A DNA stretch of 64,000 nucleotides from an uncultured Flavobacteriales bacterium. GTDB taxonomy: Bacteria; Bacteroidota; Bacteroidia; Flavobacteriales; BACL11. Below, one piece after another: positions 50,252 to 59,502 of the stretch. The stretch is from assembly GCA_943789505.1 (NCBI GenBank), contig CALSUJ010000003.1, positions 1-64,000 on the forward strand, written 5' to 3'. A program made the translations under genes and the position numbers. The number at the start of each line of letters is the position of its first letter. The first letter of the stretch is position 1. The notes under the pieces are model-generated. The model was not told the DNA's origin. It did no database searches and worked only from the letters and a program-made list of their open reading frames with translations.

Positions 50252-50659
50252 ATGAAATATTCTATCAGTATAATTTTTATTTCAACCATGTTGGTGTTTC
50301 ATGGATGTTCTAATAAAGTTTTAGTCAATTGTACAAATAATAATTATATGTCAAAAAATAATATCAATCCAGAAAATAATTATGAAAATCGTAGAGAGAT
50401 AAAAACTACATTTTCAAGATCTGATTTTGATTTATCTCATGAACAATTTGGATTAAGTTGTTCAGAATTACTGAGTGATTACTTTTACTGTAATATATGT
50501 TTTGATTCTTATGAAAACAGTTTAACATCTTATGATGGTAGAAAATATAGTTTTAAAAAAATTATTTCACCTATTGAAATCACAAATGAATGTCTTAATC
50601 TAATTTCAAATATGTCAATGGGTTCAAACGAATATTCTAAATTTTTGAAGACTCAATAA
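50252..50659 (+). CDS. Hypothetical lipoprotein
   Basis: 135 residues. The N-terminus MKYSISIIFISTMLVFHGCS is a lipoprotein signal with Cys19. The mature part contains several cysteines and asparagine-rich stretches and no recognised domain. It may be anchored to the outer membrane. No clear link to the neighbouring polysaccharide genes. Confidence 0.6.
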   Translation: MKYSISIIFISTMLVFHGCSNKVLVNCTNNNYMSKNNINPENNYENRREIKTTFSRSDFDLSHEQFGLSCSELLSDYFYCNICFDSYENSLTSYDGRKYSFKKIISPIEITNECLNLISNMSMGSNEYSKFLKTQ

Positions 50660-50700
50660 TAAATTCTAAAATTAGATTTTAATGACAGATTTCACAAAAG

Positions 50701-50821
50701 GGGTAAGATGACAGGGCCTTTTATCTCTTATTATAAAATGGTCAATTACAAAGAGAATCTATTATTATGATGGTATTGAAGAACTAAAATTCTATGATAG
50801 AGATGGTGAAGAAATAAATTA
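50701..50821 (+). pseudogene. Remnant of a MORN-repeat protein
   Basis: Read across three frames the stretch gives TGPFISYYK, then NGQLQRES, then YYYDGIEELKFYDRDGEE before TAA at 50819-50821. GPF-x-YYxNGQLxxE is the MORN_2 pattern common in Bacteroidota (YwqK-like proteins). Only one to two repeats remain and the frame breaks twice, so no product is expected. Confidence 0.4.
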
Positions 50822-50844
50822 ACTTTCTACACTCTTTACAACTA

Positions 50845-50878
50845 AACCTCACTCCTTAATTGAAGTGAGGTTTTTTTT
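50845..50878 (+). terminator. Rho-independent terminator
   Basis: AACCTCACT (50845-50853) pairs with AGTGAGGTT (50864-50872) around a 10-base loop, and the right arm runs into eight T residues (50871-50878). It lies at the end of the plus-strand small-gene region. Confidence 0.85.
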
Positions 50879-51246
50879 ATATCTATATGGGAATGTGTGG
50901 ATATTGGTAAAGTGTTCATTATTTTTAGACACTGACTCTGGACACGGTCTAAAATTCAACAAAACTTATGATTTACACATATTGATTTACTAATCGACAA
51001 CTCTACCCCATCAGTTTGGGTTTAGTCGATTAAATCGAATATACTCACGGAAATATTACATGTATTAATGTAGTACTATTAGAAAGATAGTACTTATTGA
51101 AATATTAGTGTTCTAATATTCAACATTGAAACCAATTCATAGTAATTAATGGAATAGTTAAGAGTGAATGGTAAGACTTAAAAATCAATCACAAGAAATT
51201 ACAAATTAAATAAGGAAGTTTTAGAATCTAAAAATCGGATACAAAA
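50879..51246. other. Intergenic region upstream of the glmS 3' end, with a long stem-loop
   Basis: No coding potential seen. The stretch 50991-51032 can form a stem-loop: TAATCGAC pairs with GTCGATTA (8 bp), then an internal loop, then ACCC with GGGT. The motif CTACC...TAGTCGAT at 51003-51030 recalls the 28-bp repeat at 8787 and 16610. The rest of the stretch is AT-rich with nothing I can name. Confidence 0.45.
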
Positions 51247-53088
51247 TCACTCAACCGTAACTGATTTTGCCAAATTTCTTGGCATATCAACATTACAGCC
51301 TCTCATTAATGCAATATGATAAGATAACAATTGCAATGGTATATTGGTTAATAAAGGAGAAAGCTGTTCTAAGCATGCAGGAATTTCAATGCAGTAATCA
51401 GCAAGTTCCTTAACCGTTTTATCCCCCTCTGTCACTATAGCAATTAACCTTCCTCCTCTTGATTTAACTTCCTGAATATTACTTACCACCTTATCATAAT
51501 TCCCTTTTTTAGTTGCAATAACTACTATTGGCATTTCATCATCAATCAAAGCAATAGGTCCGTGTTTCATCTCGGCAGCCGGGTACCCTTCCGCATGTAT
51601 ATAAGATATTTCTTTTAGTTTTAAGGCTCCTTCCAAAGCAACAGGAAAATTATACCCTCTACCTAAATACAAAAAGTTTGTTGCATCTTTAAACTTAGCT
51701 GCTATCTTCTCAATCTCATCATTTTTCTTCAGTATTTTTTCTATTTTCTCAGGAATTAGCTCAAGTTCGTTGATAATCTCATGATATTTACTAATTGTAA
51801 TCGAACCTTTTTTATGTGCCATTTTAACTGCCATTAAAGTAAGTACTATAATCTGAGTAGTAAATGCTTTAGTTGAGGCCACACCAATTTCAGGCCCAGC
51901 ATGGGTATAACTTCCAGCATGGGTTAACCTAGGAATAGAAGAACCAACCACATTACAAATCCCTAAAAGAATAGCTCCTTTATCTTTTGCTAATTCTAAA
52001 GCCGCTAAAGAATCGGCTGTTTCTCCTGATTGTGAAATAGCTAATACCACATCCTTTTCATTAATAATAGGATTACGATATCTAAATTCAGAAGCATACT
52101 CCACCTCAACAGATATTCTAGCTAAATCCTCAAATAAATATTCACCAATTAATCCAGCATGCCAAGACGTACCACAAGCAACAATAATAATACGATTCGC
52201 ATTCATTATCTTTTGCTCATAGTCTAAAATCCCTCCTAAAGTTATTTTTTTGGTTTTAGGGTTAATTCTTCCCCTTAAAGTGTCGATTACGCTTTTAGGT
52301 TGTTCAAATATTTCTTTTAACATAAAAGAATCAAAACCTTCTCTTTCAATAGATTCTAAAGTCAATTCTAGCTCCTGAATATAGGGTGTTTTAGTAGAAT
52401 TGGTTAATGATATAATCTCAAGCATCTTATCTTTATGAATTTTAACTATCTCACCATCTTCAAGATAAACTACATTTTTTGTGTATTCAATAAAAGGACT
52501 GGCATCAGAAGCAACAAAATACTCTCCATCCCCTATTCCTATAACTAAAGGACTCCCCTTACGAGCAGCAATAAATTCATTATTGACCCCTTTTTCCATT
52601 ACTACAATAGCATAAGCACCAACTACCTCATTTAATGCCAAACGCACAGCCTCAAAAAGTCCTACTTGTTCGTGATTTTTAATTTCTTCAATCAAGTGAA
52701 CTAATACCTCAGTATCTGTATCACTCTTAAAAATATGACCTTTCTCTATTAATACTTGTTTTAAAGAATCATAATTTTCAATAATTCCATTATGAATTAA
52801 TGATAGTTTTCCGTCACCAGAATTATGCGGATGTGAATTGATTTGATTAGGAATACCATGAGTTGCCCATCTAGTATGACCTATTCCTATAGAACCTTTT
52901 GTATTTTTATCAATTGCATAGTCTTCTAAGTCAGAAACCTTTCCTTTTTGTTTTAATAACGATATGTTATCTTCATCTCCAATAGAAACACCAGAAGAAT
53001 CATACCCTCTATACTCTAAACGCTTTAATCCTTTAATGATAATTGGGTAAGCTTCCTTATGTCCTACATAAGCTACAATTCCACACAT
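51247..53088 (-). CDS. glmS: Glutamine-fructose-6-phosphate aminotransferase (isomerising)
   Basis: Makes glucosamine 6-phosphate, the entry to UDP-GlcNAc for cell wall and for the amino sugars of the neighbouring locus. MCGIVAYVGHKEA exposes the catalytic Cys after Met removal. The glutaminase domain (1-230) has GIGHTRWATHG and HNGIIENYD. Two SIS domains follow (about 290-430 and 460-600), with CGTSWHAGLIGEYL and SQSGETADSL. It ends LAKSVTVE, the usual C-terminus. 613 residues, complete. Confidence 0.97.
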   Translation of the reverse strand: MCGIVAYVGHKEAYPIIIKGLKRLEYRGYDSSGVSIGDEDNISLLKQKGKVSDLEDYAIDKNTKGSIGIGHTRWATHGIPNQINSHPHNSGDGKLSLIHNGIIENYDSLKQVLIEKGHIFKSDTDTEVLVHLIEEIKNHEQVGLFEAVRLALNEVVGAYAIVVMEKGVNNEFIAARKGSPLVIGIGDGEYFVASDASPFIEYTKNVVYLEDGEIVKIHKDKMLEIISLTNSTKTPYIQELELTLESIEREGFDSFMLKEIFEQPKSVIDTLRGRINPKTKKITLGGILDYEQKIMNANRIIIVACGTSWHAGLIGEYLFEDLARISVEVEYASEFRYRNPIINEKDVVLAISQSGETADSLAALELAKDKGAILLGICNVVGSSIPRLTHAGSYTHAGPEIGVASTKAFTTQIIVLTLMAVKMAHKKGSITISKYHEIINELELIPEKIEKILKKNDEIEKIAAKFKDATNFLYLGRGYNFPVALEGALKLKEISYIHAEGYPAAEMKHGPIALIDDEMPIVVIATKKGNYDKVVSNIQEVKSRGGRLIAIVTEGDKTVKELADYCIEIPACLEQLSPLLTNIPLQLLSYHIALMRGCNVDMPRNLAKSVTVE

Positions 53089-53159
53089 ACATTTATTTTA
53101 TTTTGCACAAATAGAGCTAAAAATTTAGAGTTATTTGATACAGAGTTGATACTTATTAA

Positions 53160-54374
53160 TTATAATTCTGAGTAGTGAATAGTCAATTTAATATCCTTGT
53201 TAAGAATAGTTCTGTTTGCATTTACAGCAGCACCAGCAGGTAATAAATACAAATCGTTGGTATAAATATCGTTATTTAATAGTTGATAAAAATACCTAGT
53301 AATATTGAACTCGTACTTATCATCTTCTAACCTTCCGCCAAAATGAGTTTCTCCTTCAATCGTGAAATCAGTTAAAAATATATTATTACCCTCTTCATTT
53401 ACACGCACTAAAAATAACTTATCGTGGGCAGTATATTCTGCTTGTGAGCCTTCATTTACATCAAAACTCATAGTTACTTTATTGATTGATTTTCCTTCTA
53501 ACATTGATTTCAAAGAATCAGTATTATTTATGGAAATTCTTGTTTTATAGCCTGCCATTGACTGGATATAAACTTTATCTTCTTCTTGGTTTAAGTTAAC
53601 TAATGGCTTATGATTAAAAAGATTTATTCGAGCAGCATCACCACCAAGTTCGAAATCTAAGGATATAGTATCTGAACCGCTTTGCTCATTATGATAATAG
53701 ATTTTTAAGAATGAATTTGAACCAGTCGGATTTAAATATAGCATTGTGTTTTGTGCGCTTGCTATAACACTAATTCCTTTAAAGTTTTCTAAGAAAGCCT
53801 CATTATCTTTTAAACCTTCATTTTGAAGATCAAGAATTTCTTGCCCAAAACTATCACTTAATCTTATAGTTAATGAAGGGCTTTCAGATGCATCCTCAGA
53901 AACTGAAAAAGATTCAACATATGACACTCCCCCTAGCGACGATATTTGATATGAATTAGAATAATAAACCGAATCTTTATAAATATCTTCTTGAAGAATT
54001 AAGACATCTAAACTAGTGAAATTTTCTAAATCACCATAATAACCTGAGTACGTATAAGACATCACAACTGAATCCACAATAGGATTAGTTCCTAAATCCG
54101 TATTATTTTCTGTTAATAGGATTTGCGTATAAAAACCAGCATTATTTAACCCAAATTGTGAGTCATCTATTCCGCCTAAAATTAAATTAAGTGCTTCATC
54201 TGTTCTTAAAGAATCTTCAGAATCAGTTTGAGTAGTTTGCCAATTAAAGCTGCTTGTTTCGCTAATTATTATATTGTCTGATGTTGGTTGTACTTCTAGA
54301 CCAATTGTATTCGGGTCAGTACAAGATGCTGCAATTAAACCCATAATTAGGCTTAATGATATGATTCTATTCAT
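53160..54374 (-). CDS. DUF4270 family lipoprotein
   Basis: 404 residues. Lipoprotein signal MNRIISLSLIMGLIAASCTD with Cys18, then the beta-rich DUF4270 pattern: TIGLEVQP near the N-terminus, LILGGIDDSQFGLNNAGFYTQI and NPIVDSVVMSYTYSGYYGD. The family is restricted to Bacteroidota and of unknown function, probably on the outer membrane. It starts three bases after the glgA-like stop, so the two form an operon. Confidence 0.82.
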   Translation of the reverse strand: MNRIISLSLIMGLIAASCTDPNTIGLEVQPTSDNIIISETSSFNWQTTQTDSEDSLRTDEALNLILGGIDDSQFGLNNAGFYTQILLTENNTDLGTNPIVDSVVMSYTYSGYYGDLENFTSLDVLILQEDIYKDSVYYSNSYQISSLGGVSYVESFSVSEDASESPSLTIRLSDSFGQEILDLQNEGLKDNEAFLENFKGISVIASAQNTMLYLNPTGSNSFLKIYYHNEQSGSDTISLDFELGGDAARINLFNHKPLVNLNQEEDKVYIQSMAGYKTRISINNTDSLKSMLEGKSINKVTMSFDVNEGSQAEYTAHDKLFLVRVNEEGNNIFLTDFTIEGETHFGGRLEDDKYEFNITRYFYQLLNNDIYTNDLYLLPAGAAVNANRTILNKDIKLTIHYSEL

Positions 54375-54377
54375 GTG

Positions 54378-55211
54378 TTATTTTTCTATAGTGGCTACTT
54401 CCTCCTCTTCAATAAATTGCTCGTAAAAATCTTGATAAGCGTCAATATAATCTTCCGCCCCAGGATATTCCATAAACGGCTTTTCTGAAGTTTTAATATA
54501 ATCCAACACCTCTTTTTCAATACCTGCACTTGCCTGGACAACGGCATCAGCATAATCAATAGCATGTTTGTGCAAATTATTTATGTTGGATTCTTTCAAC
54601 ATAGCTACATCTTTTTCTTCTAAATTTTCAAATAATAACTTGTCAGTTATAGTCGTACTCAACACACCATCATAGGTATTATCGAATACCGAATAAATTA
54701 CTTTTACATCCTCAAAAAGAGGATCGCCAGCATATAATTTCTTGATGTACATTGGCACTAAAGAAGTGAACCAACCTTGACAATGGATAACATCAGGCTT
54801 CCAGCCCAACTTACGCACTGTTTCAATTACTCCCTTACAATAGAAAATCATACGTTCATCATTATTAGACATAAAACTCCCATCCTCATTATTAAACATA
54901 TGTTTGGTAAGGAAATATTCATCATTGTCAATAAAGTAAACTTGCATTCTCAATTTTTGAATTGATGCTACTTTAATAATTAACTGATGGTCAAAATCAT
55001 CAATAATCAAATTCATCCCTGAAAGACGAATCACTTCATGCAATTGATGTCTTCTTTCATTTATGGTTCCAAACTTTGGTAAGAACATTCTGATGTCTTT
55101 GCCCTTTTCTTGTGTTTTTTGAGGGAGTAGACTCGCCACTTCACCCATTGTTGTTTCCCCTGTGTAAGGAACTATCTCCTGCGAAACATACAATACTCTC
55201 TTCTTTCCCAT
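54378..55211 (-). CDS. Glycogen/starch synthase-like protein, N-terminal catalytic domain only
   Basis: 277 residues. KRVLYVSQEIVPYTGETTMGEVASLLPQ resembles the GT5 N-terminal domain, including a changed KxGG-like loop; VIHCQGWFTSLVPMYIKKLY matches HxHDW-type text. The protein stops where the second GT-B domain would start, as do its Flavobacteriia homologues next to panC, so it is not a truncation. Whether it has synthase activity is unclear. Confidence 0.78.
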   Translation of the reverse strand: MGKKRVLYVSQEIVPYTGETTMGEVASLLPQKTQEKGKDIRMFLPKFGTINERRHQLHEVIRLSGMNLIIDDFDHQLIIKVASIQKLRMQVYFIDNDEYFLTKHMFNNEDGSFMSNNDERMIFYCKGVIETVRKLGWKPDVIHCQGWFTSLVPMYIKKLYAGDPLFEDVKVIYSVFDNTYDGVLSTTITDKLLFENLEEKDVAMLKESNINNLHKHAIDYADAVVQASAGIEKEVLDYIKTSEKPFMEYPGAEDYIDAYQDFYEQFIEEEEVATIEK

Positions 55212-55230
55212 TGATAAATTTATTAGTATG

Positions 55231-55238
55231 CAAAAATA
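55231..55238 (-). promoter_or_regulatory. Bacteroidota -7 promoter element for the glgA-like gene
   Basis: On the minus strand TATTTTTG matches TAnnTTTG and ends 19 bases before the ATG at 55211. The 100-base gap to panC must also carry the divergent panC promoter, for which no clear box was seen. Confidence 0.45.
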
Positions 55239-55311
55239 TAGAAAAAAAAGCTAAACATCAAAGCTTTTCACTTAGTTTTGTCGCCAACAAGTACAATTTT
55301 ACTACTGATAG

Positions 55312-56148
55312 ATGTTTATTTTCAAATCAAAAAAAGAATTACAAAAGCATTTATCTGCTTTTGGAAATAAAAAAACAATAGGTTTTGTGCCCACAATGGG
55401 AGCTTTACATCAAGGGCATTTGCATTTAATCGAACAATCAAATCTAAAATGTGACATTAGTATTTGTAGTATTTTTGTAAATCCTACACAATTCAATAAC
55501 CCAAATGATCTAGCCAACTACCCTAACACCCTAACTATTGATTTGGAAAAGTTAGAAAAAGTAAAATGTGATATCGTTTATAATCCTCCCGTCAATGATC
55601 TATACACTCAAGGAGAGACAGCTAAATCATATGATTTTGGATCGTTAGCAACAGCTATGGAAGGGGAATTTAGACCAGGCCACTTTAATGGAATGGCTAC
55701 TGTAATAGAAAAATTATTGAACATCATAAATCCAACAATCGCTTTTTTTGGACAAAAAGATTTACAACAATTATATATAGTTAAGGATTTAGTAAAACAG
55801 ATGCAATCAGCTACTGTCATAGAAGGTGTTCAAACGGTAAGAGAAGAAAGTGGCTTAGCGAAAAGTTCCCGTAACAAACTTCTTTCAGAAAGCGCAAAAA
55901 AAGAGGCTAGACTTATTTATAATTGCCTTAACTATTGTCAAAAAAATAAGGAAAAAGGAGTGGATAAACTAAAATTTCACATACAACAGCAATTTCTAAA
56001 ACAGAAAAACTTTACCTTAGAATATGCTGAATTTGTAGCGCTTAAAACTATGCTTCCAATTAAGGATTGGGAAGAAGAAAATGAAAATGCTGTGAGCATT
56101 TCTGCTTATCATTCTGGAGTTCGTCTAATTGATAATATAATTTTATAG
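55312..56148 (+). CDS. panC: Pantothenate synthetase
   Basis: Joins pantoate and beta-alanine with ATP to give pantothenate for coenzyme A. 278 residues with the HIGH-type motifs: VPTMGALHQGHLHLI near residue 25, FVNPTQFN near 61, GQKDLQQL near 145 and SSRNKLLS near 180. It starts a plus-strand run with the flippase-like, rfaE2-like and radA genes. The aspartate decarboxylase gene (panD), often next in this order, is absent here. Confidence 0.95.
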   Translation: MFIFKSKKELQKHLSAFGNKKTIGFVPTMGALHQGHLHLIEQSNLKCDISICSIFVNPTQFNNPNDLANYPNTLTIDLEKLEKVKCDIVYNPPVNDLYTQGETAKSYDFGSLATAMEGEFRPGHFNGMATVIEKLLNIINPTIAFFGQKDLQQLYIVKDLVKQMQSATVIEGVQTVREESGLAKSSRNKLLSESAKKEARLIYNCLNYCQKNKEKGVDKLKFHIQQQFLKQKNFTLEYAEFVALKTMLPIKDWEEENENAVSISAYHSGVRLIDNIIL

Positions 56149-56158
56149 TTTTACAGCC

Positions 56159-57196
56159 ATGAACAACACTAAGAGTAATAAAAATAAAATTCTTAACTTA
56201 GTTAAAATACTATCTTCATTTGCATTCATGGTGTTCATTATTTATTACTTCTTTGGTAAAAACTCTGAAAGCCTAAAAAGAGATTTATTAAAAGTAGAAT
56301 ATATTTACATTATTTTATCTATGATTTTTGGTGCTTGGGCATATGTAAACAGAGGACTAAGATGGATAGTACTTATTGATGCTTTAGGATATAAAACTTC
56401 TAAAATAAATTCTGTATCCGCTGTATCTGTAGGTTATTTTACCAATTTATTTATACCACGAGCCGGCGAAATTTCTAGATGTACATCACTCAAAAAATCA
56501 GATAATATTCCAGTTGATAAACTCTTTGGGACTATACTTATTGAAAGAGTTATTGATTTTGCTGCCCTTGTTATTTTTGTGGTTTTAGCCGCACTTTTAA
56601 AGTCAAATGAAGTAATTAGATCTATTAAAGAATATCAAAATTTAGGATCTGTTGAATCATCAAATTCAAAATCAATTATACTTATATTTATCATACTACT
56701 AGGGATAACAATTTACCTACTTAAAAACAGAATTAAGAAATTACCATTTTATCAAAAAGTAAGCAATTTTATCAGTGGATTAAAAGAAGGGTTTAAAAGT
56801 ATTAAGCAAATGAAAAATAAAACTTTATTTTGGTTTCACACTCTTAGTATCTGGATTATGTATTTTTTGATGACTTATATTTGTTTTCAAGCTATACCAG
56901 AAACTTCTCATTTAGGAATTTCAGATGGCTTATTTTTACTTGTTTTAGGAGGAATAGGGATGGTAATTCCTGCCCCAGGAGGAATAGGCTCCTATCATTT
57001 AATGTTAATGATTGGGCTAGTTGCTTTGCAAGTTCCAGAGGGCACCTTAAGTGTAAAGCCTTACAATGAGTATAATCCTGCCATGTTATTTCCCTTCATT
57101 GTACATACGGCACAAACCTTTGTTGCCATTATCATGGGATCAATTGGATTGCTTATTTTATTTGTATCAAAAAATAAAAGCAATGTCACATCTTAA
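56159..57196 (+). CDS. Flippase-like integral membrane protein (lysylphosphatidylglycerol synthase TM domain family)
   Basis: 345 residues with about eight membrane segments. RGLRWIVLIDALGY, FTNLFIPRAGEISRC near residue 95, TILIERVIDFAALV and IPAPGGIGSYH near 275 are the conserved patterns of this family, which includes the flippase part of MprF. Substrate unknown. It overlaps the next gene by 14 bases. Confidence 0.85.
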   Translation: MNNTKSNKNKILNLVKILSSFAFMVFIIYYFFGKNSESLKRDLLKVEYIYIILSMIFGAWAYVNRGLRWIVLIDALGYKTSKINSVSAVSVGYFTNLFIPRAGEISRCTSLKKSDNIPVDKLFGTILIERVIDFAALVIFVVLAALLKSNEVIRSIKEYQNLGSVESSNSKSIILIFIILLGITIYLLKNRIKKLPFYQKVSNFISGLKEGFKSIKQMKNKTLFWFHTLSIWIMYFLMTYICFQAIPETSHLGISDGLFLLVLGGIGMVIPAPGGIGSYHLMLMIGLVALQVPEGTLSVKPYNEYNPAMLFPFIVHTAQTFVAIIMGSIGLLILFVSKNKSNVTS

Positions 57197-57674
57197 GACT
57201 CTAAATAGTAAAATATACAATCTTGATACCTTAACATCTCAAGTAGAACAATGGAAAATGGCGGGTAAAAAAGTAGTCTTCACCAATGGCTGTTTCGATA
57301 TTATCCATAGAGGACACATAGAAGTATTGGCCCGTACTGCCGATTTAGGGGATAAACTAATTATTGGGCTAAACTCTGACCAATCAATACAAAAACTAAA
57401 AGGTAAAGATCGTCCAATTATTGATGAGCAATCAAGAGCTTTTTTATTAGCAGCACTTAGCTTTGTTGATGCTATTGTTTTGTTTTCTGAAGATACACCT
57501 TTAAAGCTTATTAGTACTTTACTTCCTGATGTATTAGCAAAAGGGGGTGATTATAAAATTGAAACTATTGTTGGACACGAAATTGTTCAGCAAAATGGTG
57601 GAAAGGTAAAACTTGTTCCTTTTGTAGATGGATTTTCAAGTACTACTATTATTGATAAAATCAAAAAATCTTAA
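57183..57674 (+). CDS. RfaE2-like heptose-1-phosphate adenylyltransferase
   Basis: 163 residues. The ATG at 57183 gives MSHLKTLNSKIYNLD, consistent with family length; the longer frame from 57066 would overlap the previous gene by 130 bases. FTNGCFDIIHRGHIEVLA holds the HxGH nucleotidyltransferase motif, then NSDQSIQKLKGKDRPI, and GFSSTTIIDKI ends the protein. It activates D-glycero-D-manno-heptose 1-phosphate with ATP for ADP-heptose, as the C-terminal half of HldE. No HldE kinase half is in view. Confidence 0.88.
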   Translation: MSHLKTLNSKIYNLDTLTSQVEQWKMAGKKVVFTNGCFDIIHRGHIEVLARTADLGDKLIIGLNSDQSIQKLKGKDRPIIDEQSRAFLLAALSFVDAIVLFSEDTPLKLISTLLPDVLAKGGDYKIETIVGHEIVQQNGGKVKLVPFVDGFSSTTIIDKIKKS

Positions 57675-59032
57675 TGGCAAAAAAGAAAATCCAATCTGCT
57701 TTTTTTTGTCAAAGTTGCGGCACACAATCTCCAAAATGGTTAGGGAAATGCCCCCAATGTAACGAATGGAATACTTTTGTTGAAGAATTACTTGTTAAGG
57801 AAAGTGAAACAAAAGGAGGCTATAAAAGCAATAAAGTCAACACACCAAACCTGGTTAGTGAAATTGACTACAGCAATGAAAAACGAATAGTGACTAAGGA
57901 TAAGGAACTTAACAGAGTATTGGGTGGCGGGATTGTGCCAGGATCTCTCGTTCTTTTAGGTGGTGATCCTGGAATAGGAAAATCAACTTTATTACTCCAG
58001 TTTGCACTAAGTTCAAAAAGTAAAAGGATATTATATGTTTCAGGAGAGGAAAGTCAGAAGCAAATTAAAATGCGTGCTGAACGCATTAATAAGAACTCAG
58101 AGCATTGCTATATACTTACAGAAACATCCACTCAAAATATCTTTAAACAGATTGAACAATTACAACCCGATATATTAGTAATTGATTCTATACAAACCCT
58201 GCATACAGCTCATATTGACTCCTCTCCTGGAAGCGTTTCTCAAATAAGAGAATGTACAGCAGAACTTATAAAATATGCCAAAGAAACTGGAACAGCCGTT
58301 TTCTTAATTGGTCATATTAACAAAGATGGCGCCATTGCAGGACCAAAAATATTAGAACATATGGTTGATACTGTTCTGCAATTTGAGGGAGATAGAAATC
58401 ATGTTTACCGTATTTTAAGAACTATTAAAAATCGATTTGGCTCAGCTTCTGAATTAGGGGTTTATGAAATGAACCAAAATGGATTAAGAGAAGTAAATAA
58501 TCCATCTGAAATACTAATATCAGAAAGAGATGAGGCTACCAGTGGCGTAGGTATTGCAGCTACTATTGAGGGGGCACGTCCGATTCTAGTAGAAATACAA
58601 TCTCTAGTTAGCTCAGCTGTATATGGTAATCCTCAAAGGTCAGCTACAGGATTTGACACCAAAAGGATGAACATGCTATTAGCAGTTTTGGAAAAGAGAT
58701 GTGGCTTTATGCTTGGGGCAAAAGATGTTTTTTTAAATATTACTGGGGGAATAAAAATTGATGACACCGCAATTGATTTGGCAGTAGTCTGTTCTATACT
58801 ATCTTCAGATCAAGACATTGCACTTGACATGCTTACTTGCTTTGCGGGTGAAATAGGATTATCTGGTGAGATAAGGGCTGTAAACAGAATTGAAAATCGT
58901 ATTGCAGAGGCGGAAAAGTTAGGCTATAAGCAAATTATTATTTCTAAATACAATAAGTTTAATGCTAAAGCATTTAACATTGAAATAGTACAATGCGGAA
59001 AGATTGAAGAGGTGTTTAGGAAACTTTTTTAA
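57674..59032 (+). CDS. radA: DNA repair protein RadA
   Basis: RecA-like branch migration ATPase that works in homologous recombination. 452 residues with an N-terminal zinc finger CQSCGTQSPKWLGKCPQC (residues 11-28), Walker A LLGGDPGIGKSTLLLQF, KNRFG in IKNRFGSASELGVYEM, and a Lon-like C-terminal domain (about 270-450). The start ATG shares one base with the previous stop (TAATG). It converges with bcp, leaving three bases between the stops. Confidence 0.96.
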   Translation: MAKKKIQSAFFCQSCGTQSPKWLGKCPQCNEWNTFVEELLVKESETKGGYKSNKVNTPNLVSEIDYSNEKRIVTKDKELNRVLGGGIVPGSLVLLGGDPGIGKSTLLLQFALSSKSKRILYVSGEESQKQIKMRAERINKNSEHCYILTETSTQNIFKQIEQLQPDILVIDSIQTLHTAHIDSSPGSVSQIRECTAELIKYAKETGTAVFLIGHINKDGAIAGPKILEHMVDTVLQFEGDRNHVYRILRTIKNRFGSASELGVYEMNQNGLREVNNPSEILISERDEATSGVGIAATIEGARPILVEIQSLVSSAVYGNPQRSATGFDTKRMNMLLAVLEKRCGFMLGAKDVFLNITGGIKIDDTAIDLAVVCSILSSDQDIALDMLTCFAGEIGLSGEIRAVNRIENRIAEAEKLGYKQIIISKYNKFNAKAFNIEIVQCGKIEEVFRKLF

Positions 59033-59035
59033 GTT

Positions 59036-59488
59036 TTATTTTAAAATTTGACTGGTATGCTCCTTAGTTTTTACTTTTTCAATAATATCCTCTATTATTC
59101 CTTTTTCATCAATAACAAAAGTAGTTCTACTTATTCCATCATATTCTTTACCCATAAATTTCTTAGGGCCCCATACTCCATAATCATTAAGAACCTGTTT
59201 ACTCTCGTCAGAAATAAGTGGAAATGGTAAATCATGCTTTTCTATAAATTTAACATGTTTTTCTGGGCTATCAGCAGAGCAGCCCAAAACCACATATCCT
59301 TTATCCAAAAGTAACTTATAATTATCTCTTAAATTACAAGATTGAACAGTGCAGCCTGGAGTCATGTCTTTTGGATAAAAATAAAGCACCACCTTCTTTC
59401 CTTTAAATTGTTCTAATGTAATTGCATTACCATTTTGGTCTACAGAGTTAATGGACGGTGCACTATCTCCTATTTTTAAATTCTTCAT
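59036..59488 (-). CDS. bcp: Thioredoxin-dependent thiol peroxidase (Bcp/PrxQ)
   Basis: Reduces hydroperoxides. 150 residues of the peroxiredoxin fold. The peroxidatic Cys and the resolving Cys are in PGCTVQSCNLRD near residue 45, separated by four residues as in PrxQ. KKVVLYFYPKDMTPGCT and FPLISDESKQ are also typical. The length is right for the family. Confidence 0.93.
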   Translation of the reverse strand: MKNLKIGDSAPSINSVDQNGNAITLEQFKGKKVVLYFYPKDMTPGCTVQSCNLRDNYKLLLDKGYVVLGCSADSPEKHVKFIEKHDLPFPLISDESKQVLNDYGVWGPKKFMGKEYDGISRTTFVIDEKGIIEDIIEKVKTKEHTSQILK

Positions 59489-59502
59489 AATTTATATTTA
59501 AT

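Noticed and set aside
54378-55211. glgA-like gene as a truncated pseudogene
   Set aside because: About 270-residue single-domain forms in this place are usual in Flavobacteriia and the stop is followed closely by DUF4270.
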